Shown one piece after another: positions 1 to 5,185 of a stretch of 7,069 nt of DNA. This DNA is from Propionibacteriaceae bacterium. GTDB taxonomy: Bacteria; Actinomycetota; Actinomycetes; Propionibacteriales; Propionibacteriaceae. Every line of letters begins with the position of its first letter. Position 1 is the stretch's first letter. The stretch spans positions 1 through 7,069 of the forward strand of contig JAITSW010000217.1 in the NCBI GenBank assembly GCA_031287505.1, read 5' to 3'. The notes under the pieces are model-generated. The model searched no databases. It was given only the letters and a program-made list of their open reading frames with translations, and had not been told where the DNA came from. The position numbers and the translations under genes are program-made.

Positions 1-1
1 C

Positions 2-766
2 ACCGATGGGGAGATTCTCCTCAAGTACGCCACAGAGTATGCGCAGTTGCGCGCCCACAAGGGCGTCACTCTAGAGCAGGCTTTGGCGAAGATGGCGGAT
101 CTTTCCTATTTCGGCACCATGATGGTCCACTTTGCGCAGGCTGACGGCATGGTTTCCGGTGCCTGCCACACCACTGCCAACACCATCCGCCCGGCGTTGG
201 AGTTCATCAAGACCAAGCCTGGTATCTCGGTGGTTTCGGGAGCATTTTTGATGTGCCTGAACGATCAGGTGGCTGTCTTTGGCGATTGCGCCGTCAATCT
301 CAATCCGTCAGCCCAACAGCTTGCCGACATAGCCATTGCCACTTCTGAGACGGCCGTGGGTTTTGGCATTGTGCCCAAGGTTGCGATGCTCTCATACTCG
401 ACGGCGTCCTCTGGCTCTGGCCCTGACGTCGACAGGGTGAGGGAAGCCACCCGGATTGCGCAGGCGGCAGCGCCCGGCCTCGCCCTCGATGGCCCGTTGC
501 AGTTTGACGCGGCCGTCTCTAGGGACGTTGCGGCGCTGAAGTTGCCCGATTCGCTGGTGGCTGGTCAGGCTTCGGTCTTTATCTTCCCCGATCTCGAAGC
601 GGGCAATATCGGCTACAAGGCGGTACAGCGCACTTCCGGCGCGTTGGCCATCGGCCCGTTGCTGCAAGGCCTGCGCAAGCCGGTCAACGACCTCTCCCGG
701 GGGGCCTTGGTGGACGACATCGTCAACACCATCATTATCACAGCCATCCAAGCCCAAACCAGCTAG
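2..766 (+). CDS. pta: Phosphate acetyltransferase, C-terminal part (5' end outside window)
   Basis: Transfers acetyl between CoA and phosphate (acetyl-CoA + Pi to acetyl phosphate + CoA), the first step of the Pta-AckA acetate pathway in the cytosol. The frame is open from the window edge, so the start lies upstream; 254 residues are visible. They cover most of the PTA/PTB catalytic domain (usually about 320 residues) and match the enterobacterial-type enzyme closely. Landmarks are SGACHTTANTIRPAL near residue 53, FGDCAVN, the MLSYSTASSGSG active-site segment, VREATRIAQ, DGPLQFDAAV, VFIFPDLEAGN, YKAVQRTSG and a near-invariant C-terminus containing GLRKPVNDLSRGALVDDIV. A TTG at 47 is an internal leucine codon, not a start, because family similarity continues upstream of it. 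Whether the protein carries the long N-terminal DRTGG-type extension cannot be seen. ackA follows after 44 bp on the same strand. Confidence 0.97.
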   Translation, partial: TDGEILLKYATEYAQLRAHKGVTLEQALAKMADLSYFGTMMVHFAQADGMVSGACHTTANTIRPALEFIKTKPGISVVSGAFLMCLNDQVAVFGDCAVNLNPSAQQLADIAIATSETAVGFGIVPKVAMLSYSTASSGSGPDVDRVREATRIAQAAAPGLALDGPLQFDAAVSRDVAALKLPDSLVAGQASVFIFPDLEAGNIGYKAVQRTSGALAIGPLLQGLRKPVNDLSRGALVDDIVNTIIITAIQAQTS

Positions 767-796
767 CCGACATCGGGCAGGCAGATTAGAAATATT

Positions 797-802
797 GAGG
801 AG
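797..802 (+). promoter_or_regulatory. Ribosome binding site of ackA
   Basis: GAGGAG lies 8 nt before the ATG at 811, which is ideal Shine-Dalgarno spacing and fixes the acetate kinase start. No good promoter is seen in the 44-bp pta-ackA gap, which fits translation from a shared transcript. Confidence 0.85.
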
Positions 803-810
803 TCTTTTAC

Positions 811-1995
811 ATGAGTAAGCCGGTTCTGCTTTTGAACTGCGGTTCGTCGTCCGTCAAATACCAAATTATTGATGCGCAGACCGAAGACGTGGTTGCCTCT
901 GGAATTATCCAGCGCATTGGCGAGGCGGGCAGCACATTGGATCACACCGTGGGAGGCCTGGAGCATTCCTATCAGCAAGACTATGCCGATCACTCGCAGG
1001 CGTTGGGCCATTTGGTGGCTGTCATCAACGAGGTTGGGCCGGCGCTCGGCGATGTTGTCGCGGTGGGCCACCGGGCGGTTCACGGTGGCGAGCTTTTCCG
1101 TGAGACGACGGTGGTTGACGAAGCGGTGATTCAGGGCTTGCGCGATTTGAGTTCGCTGGCTCCGCTGCACAATCCGCCCGGCATCCAGGGTATTGAGGCT
1201 GCCCGCGCGGTATTGCCAAATGTTCCGCATGTGGCAATTTTCGACACGGCTTTCTTCTCGACGCTGCCGCCCGAGGCGTACACCTATGCGCTAGATGCCG
1301 AGTTGGCCGCTAAGCACAGCATTCGCAAGTACGGTTTCCATGGCACCTCGCACAGCTACGTATCCAAGAAGGTAGCCGAGATTTTGGGACGCGATTACAC
1401 CGATCTCAATCAGATTGTCTGCCATTTGGGCAACGGCGCGTCCATCTCGGCGATCGACCACGGTGTGGCCGTGGAAACCTCAATGGGGTTGACGCCGCTG
1501 GCCGGCCTGGTGATGGGTACCCGCTCTGGCGATGTCGACCCAGGCTTGCACGCCTATCTTGGCCGTGTCGAAGGCTGGACGTTAGAAGAAGTTGACGCTG
1601 AGTTGAATCGCCGCTCCGGCCTGCTTGGCCTTGACGGCGCCTCGGATTGGCGTGACATCAACCGGATGATTGAAGAGGGCGACGCCCGGGCCAAGTTGGC
1701 GGTGAAGGTCTTCGCCCACCGCCTCCTGGGCTATATCGGCTCGTATATCGTCTTCCTCGGCAAGGTGGATGCCATCACTTTCACCGCCGGTGTGGGTGAG
1801 AACAACATCGGGTTGCGTGAGCTGGTAATCAAGAAGTTGGAGCCCTTGGGCTTCATCCTTGATGGCGAAGCCAATGCCGTCCGCTCCAAAGAACCGCGGA
1901 TTATCTCCAAGCCGGACTCACCCACAACAGTTCTGGTCGTTCCCACGAACGAGGAGTTGGCAATGGCCCGCGAGACTGTCGCCGCAATTTCGTAA
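811..1995 (+). CDS. ackA: Acetate kinase
   Basis: Catalyses acetyl phosphate + ADP to acetate + ATP, completing substrate-level ATP formation with the upstream pta product; reversible, cytosolic. The 394-residue length is normal for the family. Visible signatures are the N-terminal ASKHA phosphate-binding loop LLNCGSSSVKY (Asn9), GHRAVHGG (Arg88), FDTAFFSTLP (Asp145), RKYGFHGTSH (His177), CHLGNGAS, SMGLTPLAGLVMGTRSGD (Arg238), FTAGVGENN and the C-terminal TNEEL (Glu381). These correspond to the catalytic and substrate-binding Asn, Arg, Asp, His, Arg and Glu residues known from the archaeal enzyme, so the protein should be active. The ATG is chosen because it follows a GAGGAG site and starts exactly where the family N-terminus is expected. 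It probably forms an operon with pta. Nothing unusual is seen in the coding sequence. Confidence 0.98.
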   Translation: MSKPVLLLNCGSSSVKYQIIDAQTEDVVASGIIQRIGEAGSTLDHTVGGLEHSYQQDYADHSQALGHLVAVINEVGPALGDVVAVGHRAVHGGELFRETTVVDEAVIQGLRDLSSLAPLHNPPGIQGIEAARAVLPNVPHVAIFDTAFFSTLPPEAYTYALDAELAAKHSIRKYGFHGTSHSYVSKKVAEILGRDYTDLNQIVCHLGNGASISAIDHGVAVETSMGLTPLAGLVMGTRSGDVDPGLHAYLGRVEGWTLEEVDAELNRRSGLLGLDGASDWRDINRMIEEGDARAKLAVKVFAHRLLGYIGSYIVFLGKVDAITFTAGVGENNIGLRELVIKKLEPLGFILDGEANAVRSKEPRIISKPDSPTTVLVVPTNEELAMARETVAAIS

Positions 1996-2015
1996 CCAGC
2001 CGATCACTTGCCAAA

Positions 2016-2103
2016 GGCGGGTTACGCAGAGCCCCTTATTCAGGCAATGCCCTGCCCGCCGCCGATCCTGTCTGAGGCCTGAGCCGCTCTTCGGGAAACG
2101 GCT
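2016..2103 (+). other. Hairpin-forming ackA-SDR intergenic region (possible weak terminator)
   Basis: The 130-bp gap after ackA holds two modest secondary structures. In the first, GGCGGG (2016-2021) can pair with CCCGCC (2055-2060), stacked on an inner CAGG/CCTG stem (2041-2044/2051-2054). In the second, AGCCG (2082-2086) can pair with CGGCT (2099-2103) around a 12-nt loop. Neither is followed directly by a clean U-run; the nearest is TTTT at 2118-2121. A terminator role is inferred from position and is uncertain. Confidence 0.28.
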
Positions 2104-2112
2104 TGGCTAGCG

Positions 2113-2118
2113 TAGTCT
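2113..2118 (+). promoter_or_regulatory. Candidate -10 element for leaderless SDR transcript
   Basis: TAGTCT fits the actinobacterial TAnnnT -10 consensus and ends 7 nt before the ATG at 2126. Transcription would then begin at or next to the start codon. The bases between are pyrimidine-rich with no Shine-Dalgarno, which supports a leaderless start. No clear -35 is seen. Confidence 0.38.
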
Positions 2119-2125
2119 TTTCCCT

Positions 2126-2893
2126 ATGCCCACTGCACTTATCACCGGAGGGACGTCTGGCATCGGCGCCGCGTTTGCCCGGGCGTTGGCCGCTCGCGGA
2201 AATGACCTCGTCCTGGTCGCCCGCGAAGAAAAAAGGTTGAGAGAGAGCGCGGATCAATTGCAAACGGCGTATGGGATTTCCGTCGAGGTGCTCTCGGCGG
2301 ATCTGGCCGTCCGCGATGATGTGCTCAAAGTGGCAGCCCGCCTGGAAGATGCGCGCCTCCCCATTGACATTTTGGTGAACAATGCCGGTTTTGGCCTGCA
2401 CGCCGGCCTGCTCAACCCAGATTTTTCCGAGGATGCCAAGGGGTTGGACGTGATGTGTCTGGCCGTGCTCATCCTTGGCGGCGCAGCAGGACGGGCGATG
2501 AAAATGCGGGGCAAGGGGCAGATCGTCAACACGTCTTCTTTGGCTTCCTGGATAGCCCAGGGAAACTATTCGCCGGTCAAGGCTTGGGTGCGCGTCTATT
2601 CGGAGAGCCTATCGGTAGAGCTTCACGGCACTGGCGTGAGCGTCACGGCTGTTTGCCCGGGTTGGGTGAAGACAGAGTTCCACGAACGGGCGGGTATCCG
2701 GGTCTCAGGCATCCCCAACTGGATTTGGGTGGACGCCGATCGCATGGCCGGGGAAGCCTTAAACGATGTTGATAGGGGCAAGGTGGTTTCCGTCCCGGCC
2801 AAACGTTGGAAGGTTGCGGCGTTCCTAGCTGCCCATGCTCCTCGGGGTGCGGTGCGTTGGGTGTCGCGGATGCTAGTCAAATCTCGCGCGTGA
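2126..2893 (+). CDS. Short-chain dehydrogenase/reductase (classical SDR, DltE/COG0300-like)
   Basis: A 255-residue NAD(P)-dependent oxidoreductase of the classical SDR fold; the substrate cannot be told from sequence. The N-terminal dinucleotide loop is TGGTSGIG (residues 7-14). A basic VAREEKR after the second strand (near 31-37) favours NADP(H), by family rule. The adenine-contacting Asp lies near residue 59, NNAG is at 85-88, the catalytic Ser138 is in NTSS, and Tyr148 and Lys152 form YSPVK, a complete Y-x3-K. The PGW segment near 178-180 continues the cofactor site. The segment after residue 200 resembles actinobacterial SDRs often annotated as putative ketoreductases. The ATG starts right before the first strand, so no earlier start is needed. 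plsC follows after 26 bp, so a lipid-related role is possible, but that is inference from context only. Confidence 0.92.
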   Translation: MPTALITGGTSGIGAAFARALAARGNDLVLVAREEKRLRESADQLQTAYGISVEVLSADLAVRDDVLKVAARLEDARLPIDILVNNAGFGLHAGLLNPDFSEDAKGLDVMCLAVLILGGAAGRAMKMRGKGQIVNTSSLASWIAQGNYSPVKAWVRVYSESLSVELHGTGVSVTAVCPGWVKTEFHERAGIRVSGIPNWIWVDADRMAGEALNDVDRGKVVSVPAKRWKVAAFLAAHAPRGAVRWVSRMLVKSRA

Positions 2894-2905
2894 GCGGCGA
2901 AAAGG

Positions 2906-2911
2906 TAAGCT
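2906..2911 (+). promoter_or_regulatory. Candidate -10 element for leaderless plsC transcript
   Basis: TAAGCT matches TAnnnT and ends 8 nt before the ATG at 2920, inside the 26-bp gap after the SDR gene. No Shine-Dalgarno lies in the 5-12 nt window before the ATG. The same arrangement precedes the SDR gene, so plsC may have its own leaderless start even if it is also read from upstream. Confidence 0.4.
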
Positions 2912-2919
2912 GATCTCCT

Positions 2920-3672
2920 ATGGCTGGGCAAGACACGGGCAAATACAGCGGGATGCCGCAGGTGGCCGCTCGTTTTGTGGCTCAGCGCATACTGATGAAG
3001 TCGTATTTTGCCTCAAGTGTCGACGCCCATGTCCATGGCAGGGAAAACCTCACCCAGCTCAAGGCGCCCTTCATCGCCATCGGCAACCACACCAGCCACC
3101 TAGACGCCTGTATGATTTTTTGCTCGCTGCCTTGGCGGCTCTCATCCAATCTGGCCTCCGGGGCGGCCGCCGATTACTTCTTCTCGAGCTGGTACAAGGC
3201 CTTTGCCACCCGCCTGTTCTTCAACACCTATCCGGTGGAACGCGAGGGGCTGCGCAATCGCAAGGGGCTTTCCGGAGAGTTGCTCAGCGCCGGAGTGCCC
3301 TTGCTGCTCTTCCCGGAGGGGACGCGTTCACGCACCGGGGCAATGGGCTCGTTCAAGCCTGGGGCGGCGGCGCTGTCCATCTCGCGCAATGTGCCCATTC
3401 TCCCTATTGCGCTGGTTGGCAACTATGCGGCCATGCCCTATGGCACGCCGACCCCCGTTTCTGGGCGTCCGCCCGTCCATGTGGTTTTCGGACGTCCGAT
3501 GAAGGCAGGGCCTGCCGAGGTGGCGCTACAGTTTTCCGAACGGCTGCGCCGCTACATTATCGAGCTTCATGACACTACGGCTAGGGCGTACGACATGCCC
3601 ACTCAAGCTGATTATGATCGGGCGGTTGCCCTACGCACCGCCGCTGTGGACGGGGAGTTGCCGCCGTACTAG
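2920..3672 (+). CDS. 1-acyl-sn-glycerol-3-phosphate acyltransferase family protein (PlsC-like)
   Basis: Predicted to transfer a fatty acyl group to lysophosphatidic acid or a related lipid acceptor at the inner face of the membrane, giving phosphatidic acid. At 250 residues it is typical of the PlsC/LPLAT family. Motif I NHTSHLD (residues 56-62) supplies the H-x4-D catalytic pair, His57 and Asp62. Motif II is around TYPVERE (103-109). Motif III FPEGTRSR (131-138) binds the glycerol phosphate, and motif IV is VPILPIALVG near 154-163. No long transmembrane helix is evident, so association is probably peripheral or through hydrophobic patches. The C-terminal tail (from about 215) is polar and specific to this protein. 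The acceptor is not certain: homologues acylate several lysolipids, so I give no gene symbol. It ends 20 bp from the stop codon of the convergent rpfB. Confidence 0.9.
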   Translation: MAGQDTGKYSGMPQVAARFVAQRILMKSYFASSVDAHVHGRENLTQLKAPFIAIGNHTSHLDACMIFCSLPWRLSSNLASGAAADYFFSSWYKAFATRLFFNTYPVEREGLRNRKGLSGELLSAGVPLLLFPEGTRSRTGAMGSFKPGAAALSISRNVPILPIALVGNYAAMPYGTPTPVSGRPPVHVVFGRPMKAGPAEVALQFSERLRRYIIELHDTTARAYDMPTQADYDRAVALRTAAVDGELPPY

Positions 3673-3694
3673 CCGCCCGCAACCTCTGGCGGTT
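3671..3694. terminator. Possible shared hairpin between convergent plsC and rpfB
   Basis: CCGCC (3673-3677) pairs with GGCGG (3688-3692) around a 10-nt loop, extendable by G-T and A-T pairs to 7 bp (3671-3677/3688-3694). It overlaps both stop codons and is the only structure between the convergent genes. There is no U-run on either side, so a bidirectional terminator is only suggested. Confidence 0.3.
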
Positions 3695-4781
3695 ACGGCT
3701 TGCAGCTCCAAGGACGGAACCCCGCCTTGGCATAGTAGCGATTCGCAACCGTAATCTGCTGCTCCCGGGTGGCCTGATGTGGGTAGGCGGCAAAATCGCG
3801 TCCGCCGTTGGAATTCCAAGAGGACTTTGAGAACTGCAAGCCTCCGTAATACCCGTTTCCAGTGTTGATCTTCCAGTTGTTGCCAGATTCGCAGCGCGCA
3901 ATGCGATTCCAAGCGGCTTCCCGGGCCAGGTTGATGCCCGCCCCGTTTGCGCTGACCTTGGTGCCTTGCTCAACGACCTGGGTCTTGGGCTTTCGGGTGA
4001 TCACCTCGCTCAGAAGCTTGCTTTTCTTCTGCTTTCCGTTCACCTTGGTAATCTCGTAGGTGCGAAGAGCAGAGCCGTCTTTGCCAACTTCTATCACCCG
4101 AGTCTCGCCCTTCCAGAGTTTGGAGTTATCCCGCGTCTGAATCTCGAAGGAGATCGGCTCTTTGCGTTCGACCTTTTCAAGCTCAACGCGATCTAGGGCT
4201 ATCGTCTGCCCTTCGCCAATGGCCTCGTCAAGAGTGTGCGAGAGAATGTCTTGGGGGTTCATGGCGAGTTTTTGTTCTACGAGCAAGTCGGCCACGGTGC
4301 TGGCGGTGGTTACCACTTTGGTTTTCTTGCCGGCGACTTTGAGGGTGATGTCTTTTGGAGTGGTGACGATTACCGTCACGCCATCGCGGGGCAGTGGGGT
4401 AGCCTGCGGAACCGAGAAGGCCGCGTCCTTGATCGTTTCGGCAAAAGGGACGTCCGCGAGGGCATCTTCCAAAGTTGGGTCATTTGTGACGAAAGAGGTC
4501 TTCTTTCCATCGATCACCAAGGTGACTGCTTTTTGAAAGCGGACTTCGATTTCTTGCCCGTCGGAAATCAGAGTGCCCGGGGCAGGCACGACTTCGTCTT
4601 CAGGTTCAAGCTCCACACCGTTATTTCGCAGCACATCGCCAACCGTCAAAGCAAAACCGGGGGATTCGTATGTCTTGTCGTCAAGGGTGAGGATGACGTC
4701 TTTATGCAGGGCAGTCGCGGCACTGATCGACCCGGCGGCCACCATAGCTCCCAGAGATACAAGTGCGACGGCTTTGCGCAT
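3693..4781 (-). CDS. rpfB: Resuscitation-promoting factor RpfB-type (DUF348 x3 - G5 - Rpf transglycosylase)
   Basis: Secreted or membrane-anchored muralytic enzyme that cleaves peptidoglycan glycan strands and promotes regrowth of resting actinobacterial cells. The ATG at 4781 is chosen because GGAGG lies 5 nt upstream; a TTG at 4793 overlaps that site and is unlikely. This gives 362 residues, the length I recall for Mycobacterium tuberculosis RpfB. Residues 1-25 form a signal or anchor segment (MRK then hydrophobic). Three DUF348 modules follow (about 28-80, 85-140, 144-198), then a G5 domain (about 199-275), then the Rpf domain (288-362). The latter has WNRIARCESGNNW with catalytic Glu298 and the substrate-site INTGNGYYGGLQF; Cys297 and Cys360 match the conserved disulfide. 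The catalytic core is intact. Its neighbours here are plsC and an adhesin, not the usual tatD/ksgA/ispE, so this may be a second Rpf copy or a rearranged locus. Confidence 0.95.
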   Translation of the reverse strand: MRKAVALVSLGAMVAAGSISAATALHKDVILTLDDKTYESPGFALTVGDVLRNNGVELEPEDEVVPAPGTLISDGQEIEVRFQKAVTLVIDGKKTSFVTNDPTLEDALADVPFAETIKDAAFSVPQATPLPRDGVTVIVTTPKDITLKVAGKKTKVVTTASTVADLLVEQKLAMNPQDILSHTLDEAIGEGQTIALDRVELEKVERKEPISFEIQTRDNSKLWKGETRVIEVGKDGSALRTYEITKVNGKQKKSKLLSEVITRKPKTQVVEQGTKVSANGAGINLAREAAWNRIARCESGNNWKINTGNGYYGGLQFSKSSWNSNGGRDFAAYPHQATREQQITVANRYYAKAGFRPWSCKP

Positions 4782-4786
4782 CTGCG

Positions 4787-4791
4787 CCTCC
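4787..4791 (-). promoter_or_regulatory. Ribosome binding site of rpfB
   Basis: On the - strand GGAGG lies 5 nt before the ATG at 4781. It overlaps the in-frame TTG at 4793, so it decides in favour of the ATG start and the 362-residue protein. Confidence 0.8.
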
Positions 4792-4810
4792 AAATCTTGT
4801 CAACGTCGGG

Positions 4811-4835
4811 CGTGTTTTGAATCACTTTAAACACG
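4811..4835. repeat. 7-bp inverted repeat in the rpfB leader
   Basis: CGTGTTT (4811-4817) and AAACACG (4829-4835) are perfect inverted arms separated by 11 bp. The right arm runs into a second small palindrome, ACGG-TTT-CCGT (4833-4843). If the promoter proposed at 4849-4877 is right, both lie in the rpfB 5' untranslated region and could act as an operator or as competing RNA hairpins. Confidence 0.55.
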
Positions 4836-4848
4836 GTTTCCGTAGACA

Positions 4849-4877
4849 AGTATGCCCAATCCTAAGAAAAAAACCAA
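4849..4877 (-). promoter_or_regulatory. Candidate rpfB promoter
   Basis: Read on the - strand, TTGGTT (4877-4872) is followed after 17 nt by CATACT (4854-4849). That matches 3 of 6 and 4 of 6 positions of a housekeeping promoter with ideal spacing. The start would be near 4842, leaving a leader of about 60 nt. A weaker alternative is TTGTCT followed by TAAAGT with a 14-nt spacer. Assignment is tentative. Confidence 0.38.
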
Positions 4878-4878
4878 G

Positions 4879-4891
4879 AATTCTAAGAATT
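4879..4891. repeat. AT-rich palindrome / AAGAATT direct repeat upstream of rpfB
   Basis: AATTCT-A-AGAATT is a perfect 13-bp palindrome centred on one base. It overlaps a tandem copy of AAGAATT (4876-4882 and 4885-4891). It abuts the proposed -35 of rpfB and the A/T run at 4867-4873, a position suited to an operator or UP-like element. No regulator is recognised. Confidence 0.45.
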
Positions 4892-5108
4892 GAACCAGGT
4901 TTCTCTCAGGAAACTAGAGAGTTGGTTTCGCCGGAAATAGCTGGGAAGGAAGTGTGAAAACCTCGTTGTGTGCCAGGCTGTGAGGCAGGTTTACTAAGTC
5001 AAGCTTCATCCGCTAGGGAAACACTGGTCATTTCCGGCTCCCAGCCGAACCCCCAAGCTTTCGCAGGCAAAACTATGCGAGGCGCTGACGTATTATGGAT
5101 CTCGTCCT

Positions 5109-5138
5109 TTGTCGAAAGAAGGGCAATTGTGTGATAAA
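5109..5138 (+). promoter_or_regulatory. Candidate promoter of the adhesin gene
   Basis: TTGTCG (5109-5114) and GATAAA (5133-5138) are separated by 18 nt, and each matches the housekeeping consensus at 4 of 6 positions. Transcription would begin near 5145, leaving a 5' leader of about 40 nt before the ATG at 5186. If so, an in-frame TTG at 5141 and GTG at 5147 would be at or before the transcript start and cannot be the main start codons. Confidence 0.4.
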
Positions 5139-5170
5139 AATTGTCGGTGAACCCTGTTCGTGAACTAGGC

Positions 5171-5175
5171 GAAGG
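5171..5175 (+). promoter_or_regulatory. Probable ribosome binding site of the adhesin gene
   Basis: GAAGG ends 10 nt before the ATG at 5186. It is weaker than the ackA and rpfB sites, but it is the only purine-rich match near a start that leads directly into a signal peptide. Confidence 0.4.
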
Positions 5176-5185
5176 CGGTAGTGGC

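Larger units (their letters stand above)
4794..5185. other. Divergent regulatory region between rpfB and the adhesin gene
   Basis: About 390 bp with no convincing gene. It is more AT-rich near rpfB (4855-4895) and holds several inverted repeats: 4811-4835, 4833-4843, an AT-rich palindrome at 4879-4891, GTTTC/GAAAC at 4899-4914, CTCTC/GAGAG at 4903-4921, CGGCT/AGCCG at 5035-5047 and TCGCA/TGCGA at 5061-5080. A promoter can be proposed for each flanking gene. The 5-bp hairpins at 5035-5080 could belong to a long leader on either strand, but I do not recognise a known riboswitch. Confidence 0.6.

Noticed and set aside
4782..4793. TTG at 4793 as the rpfB start (366 residues)
   Set aside because: The TTG overlaps the GGAGG ribosome binding site of the ATG at 4781, and the shorter protein has the better signal segment.
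4236..4820. Open frame of 194 codons on the + strand opposite rpfB
   Set aside because: It is the antisense of a clearly real gene with intact domains, and its translation shows no recognisable family.
5001..5060. Two AAGCTT hexamers (5001-5006 and 5055-5060) as a repeat or stem
   Set aside because: The match is exactly 6 bp and does not extend on either side; each copy is a self-palindrome, so chance is the simplest explanation.
4794..5140. A cyclic di-AMP (ydaO-type) riboswitch upstream of rpfB, as found before some actinobacterial wall-hydrolase genes
   Set aside because: Pieces such as GGGGGTTCGG and CAGCTA occur on the - strand, but the conserved blocks do not appear in the right order or spacing, so I do not call it.
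5141..5185. TTG 5141 or GTG 5147 as the adhesin start
   Set aside because: There is no ribosome binding site at proper distance; they add a polar stretch before a normal signal peptide and lie at the proposed transcript start.
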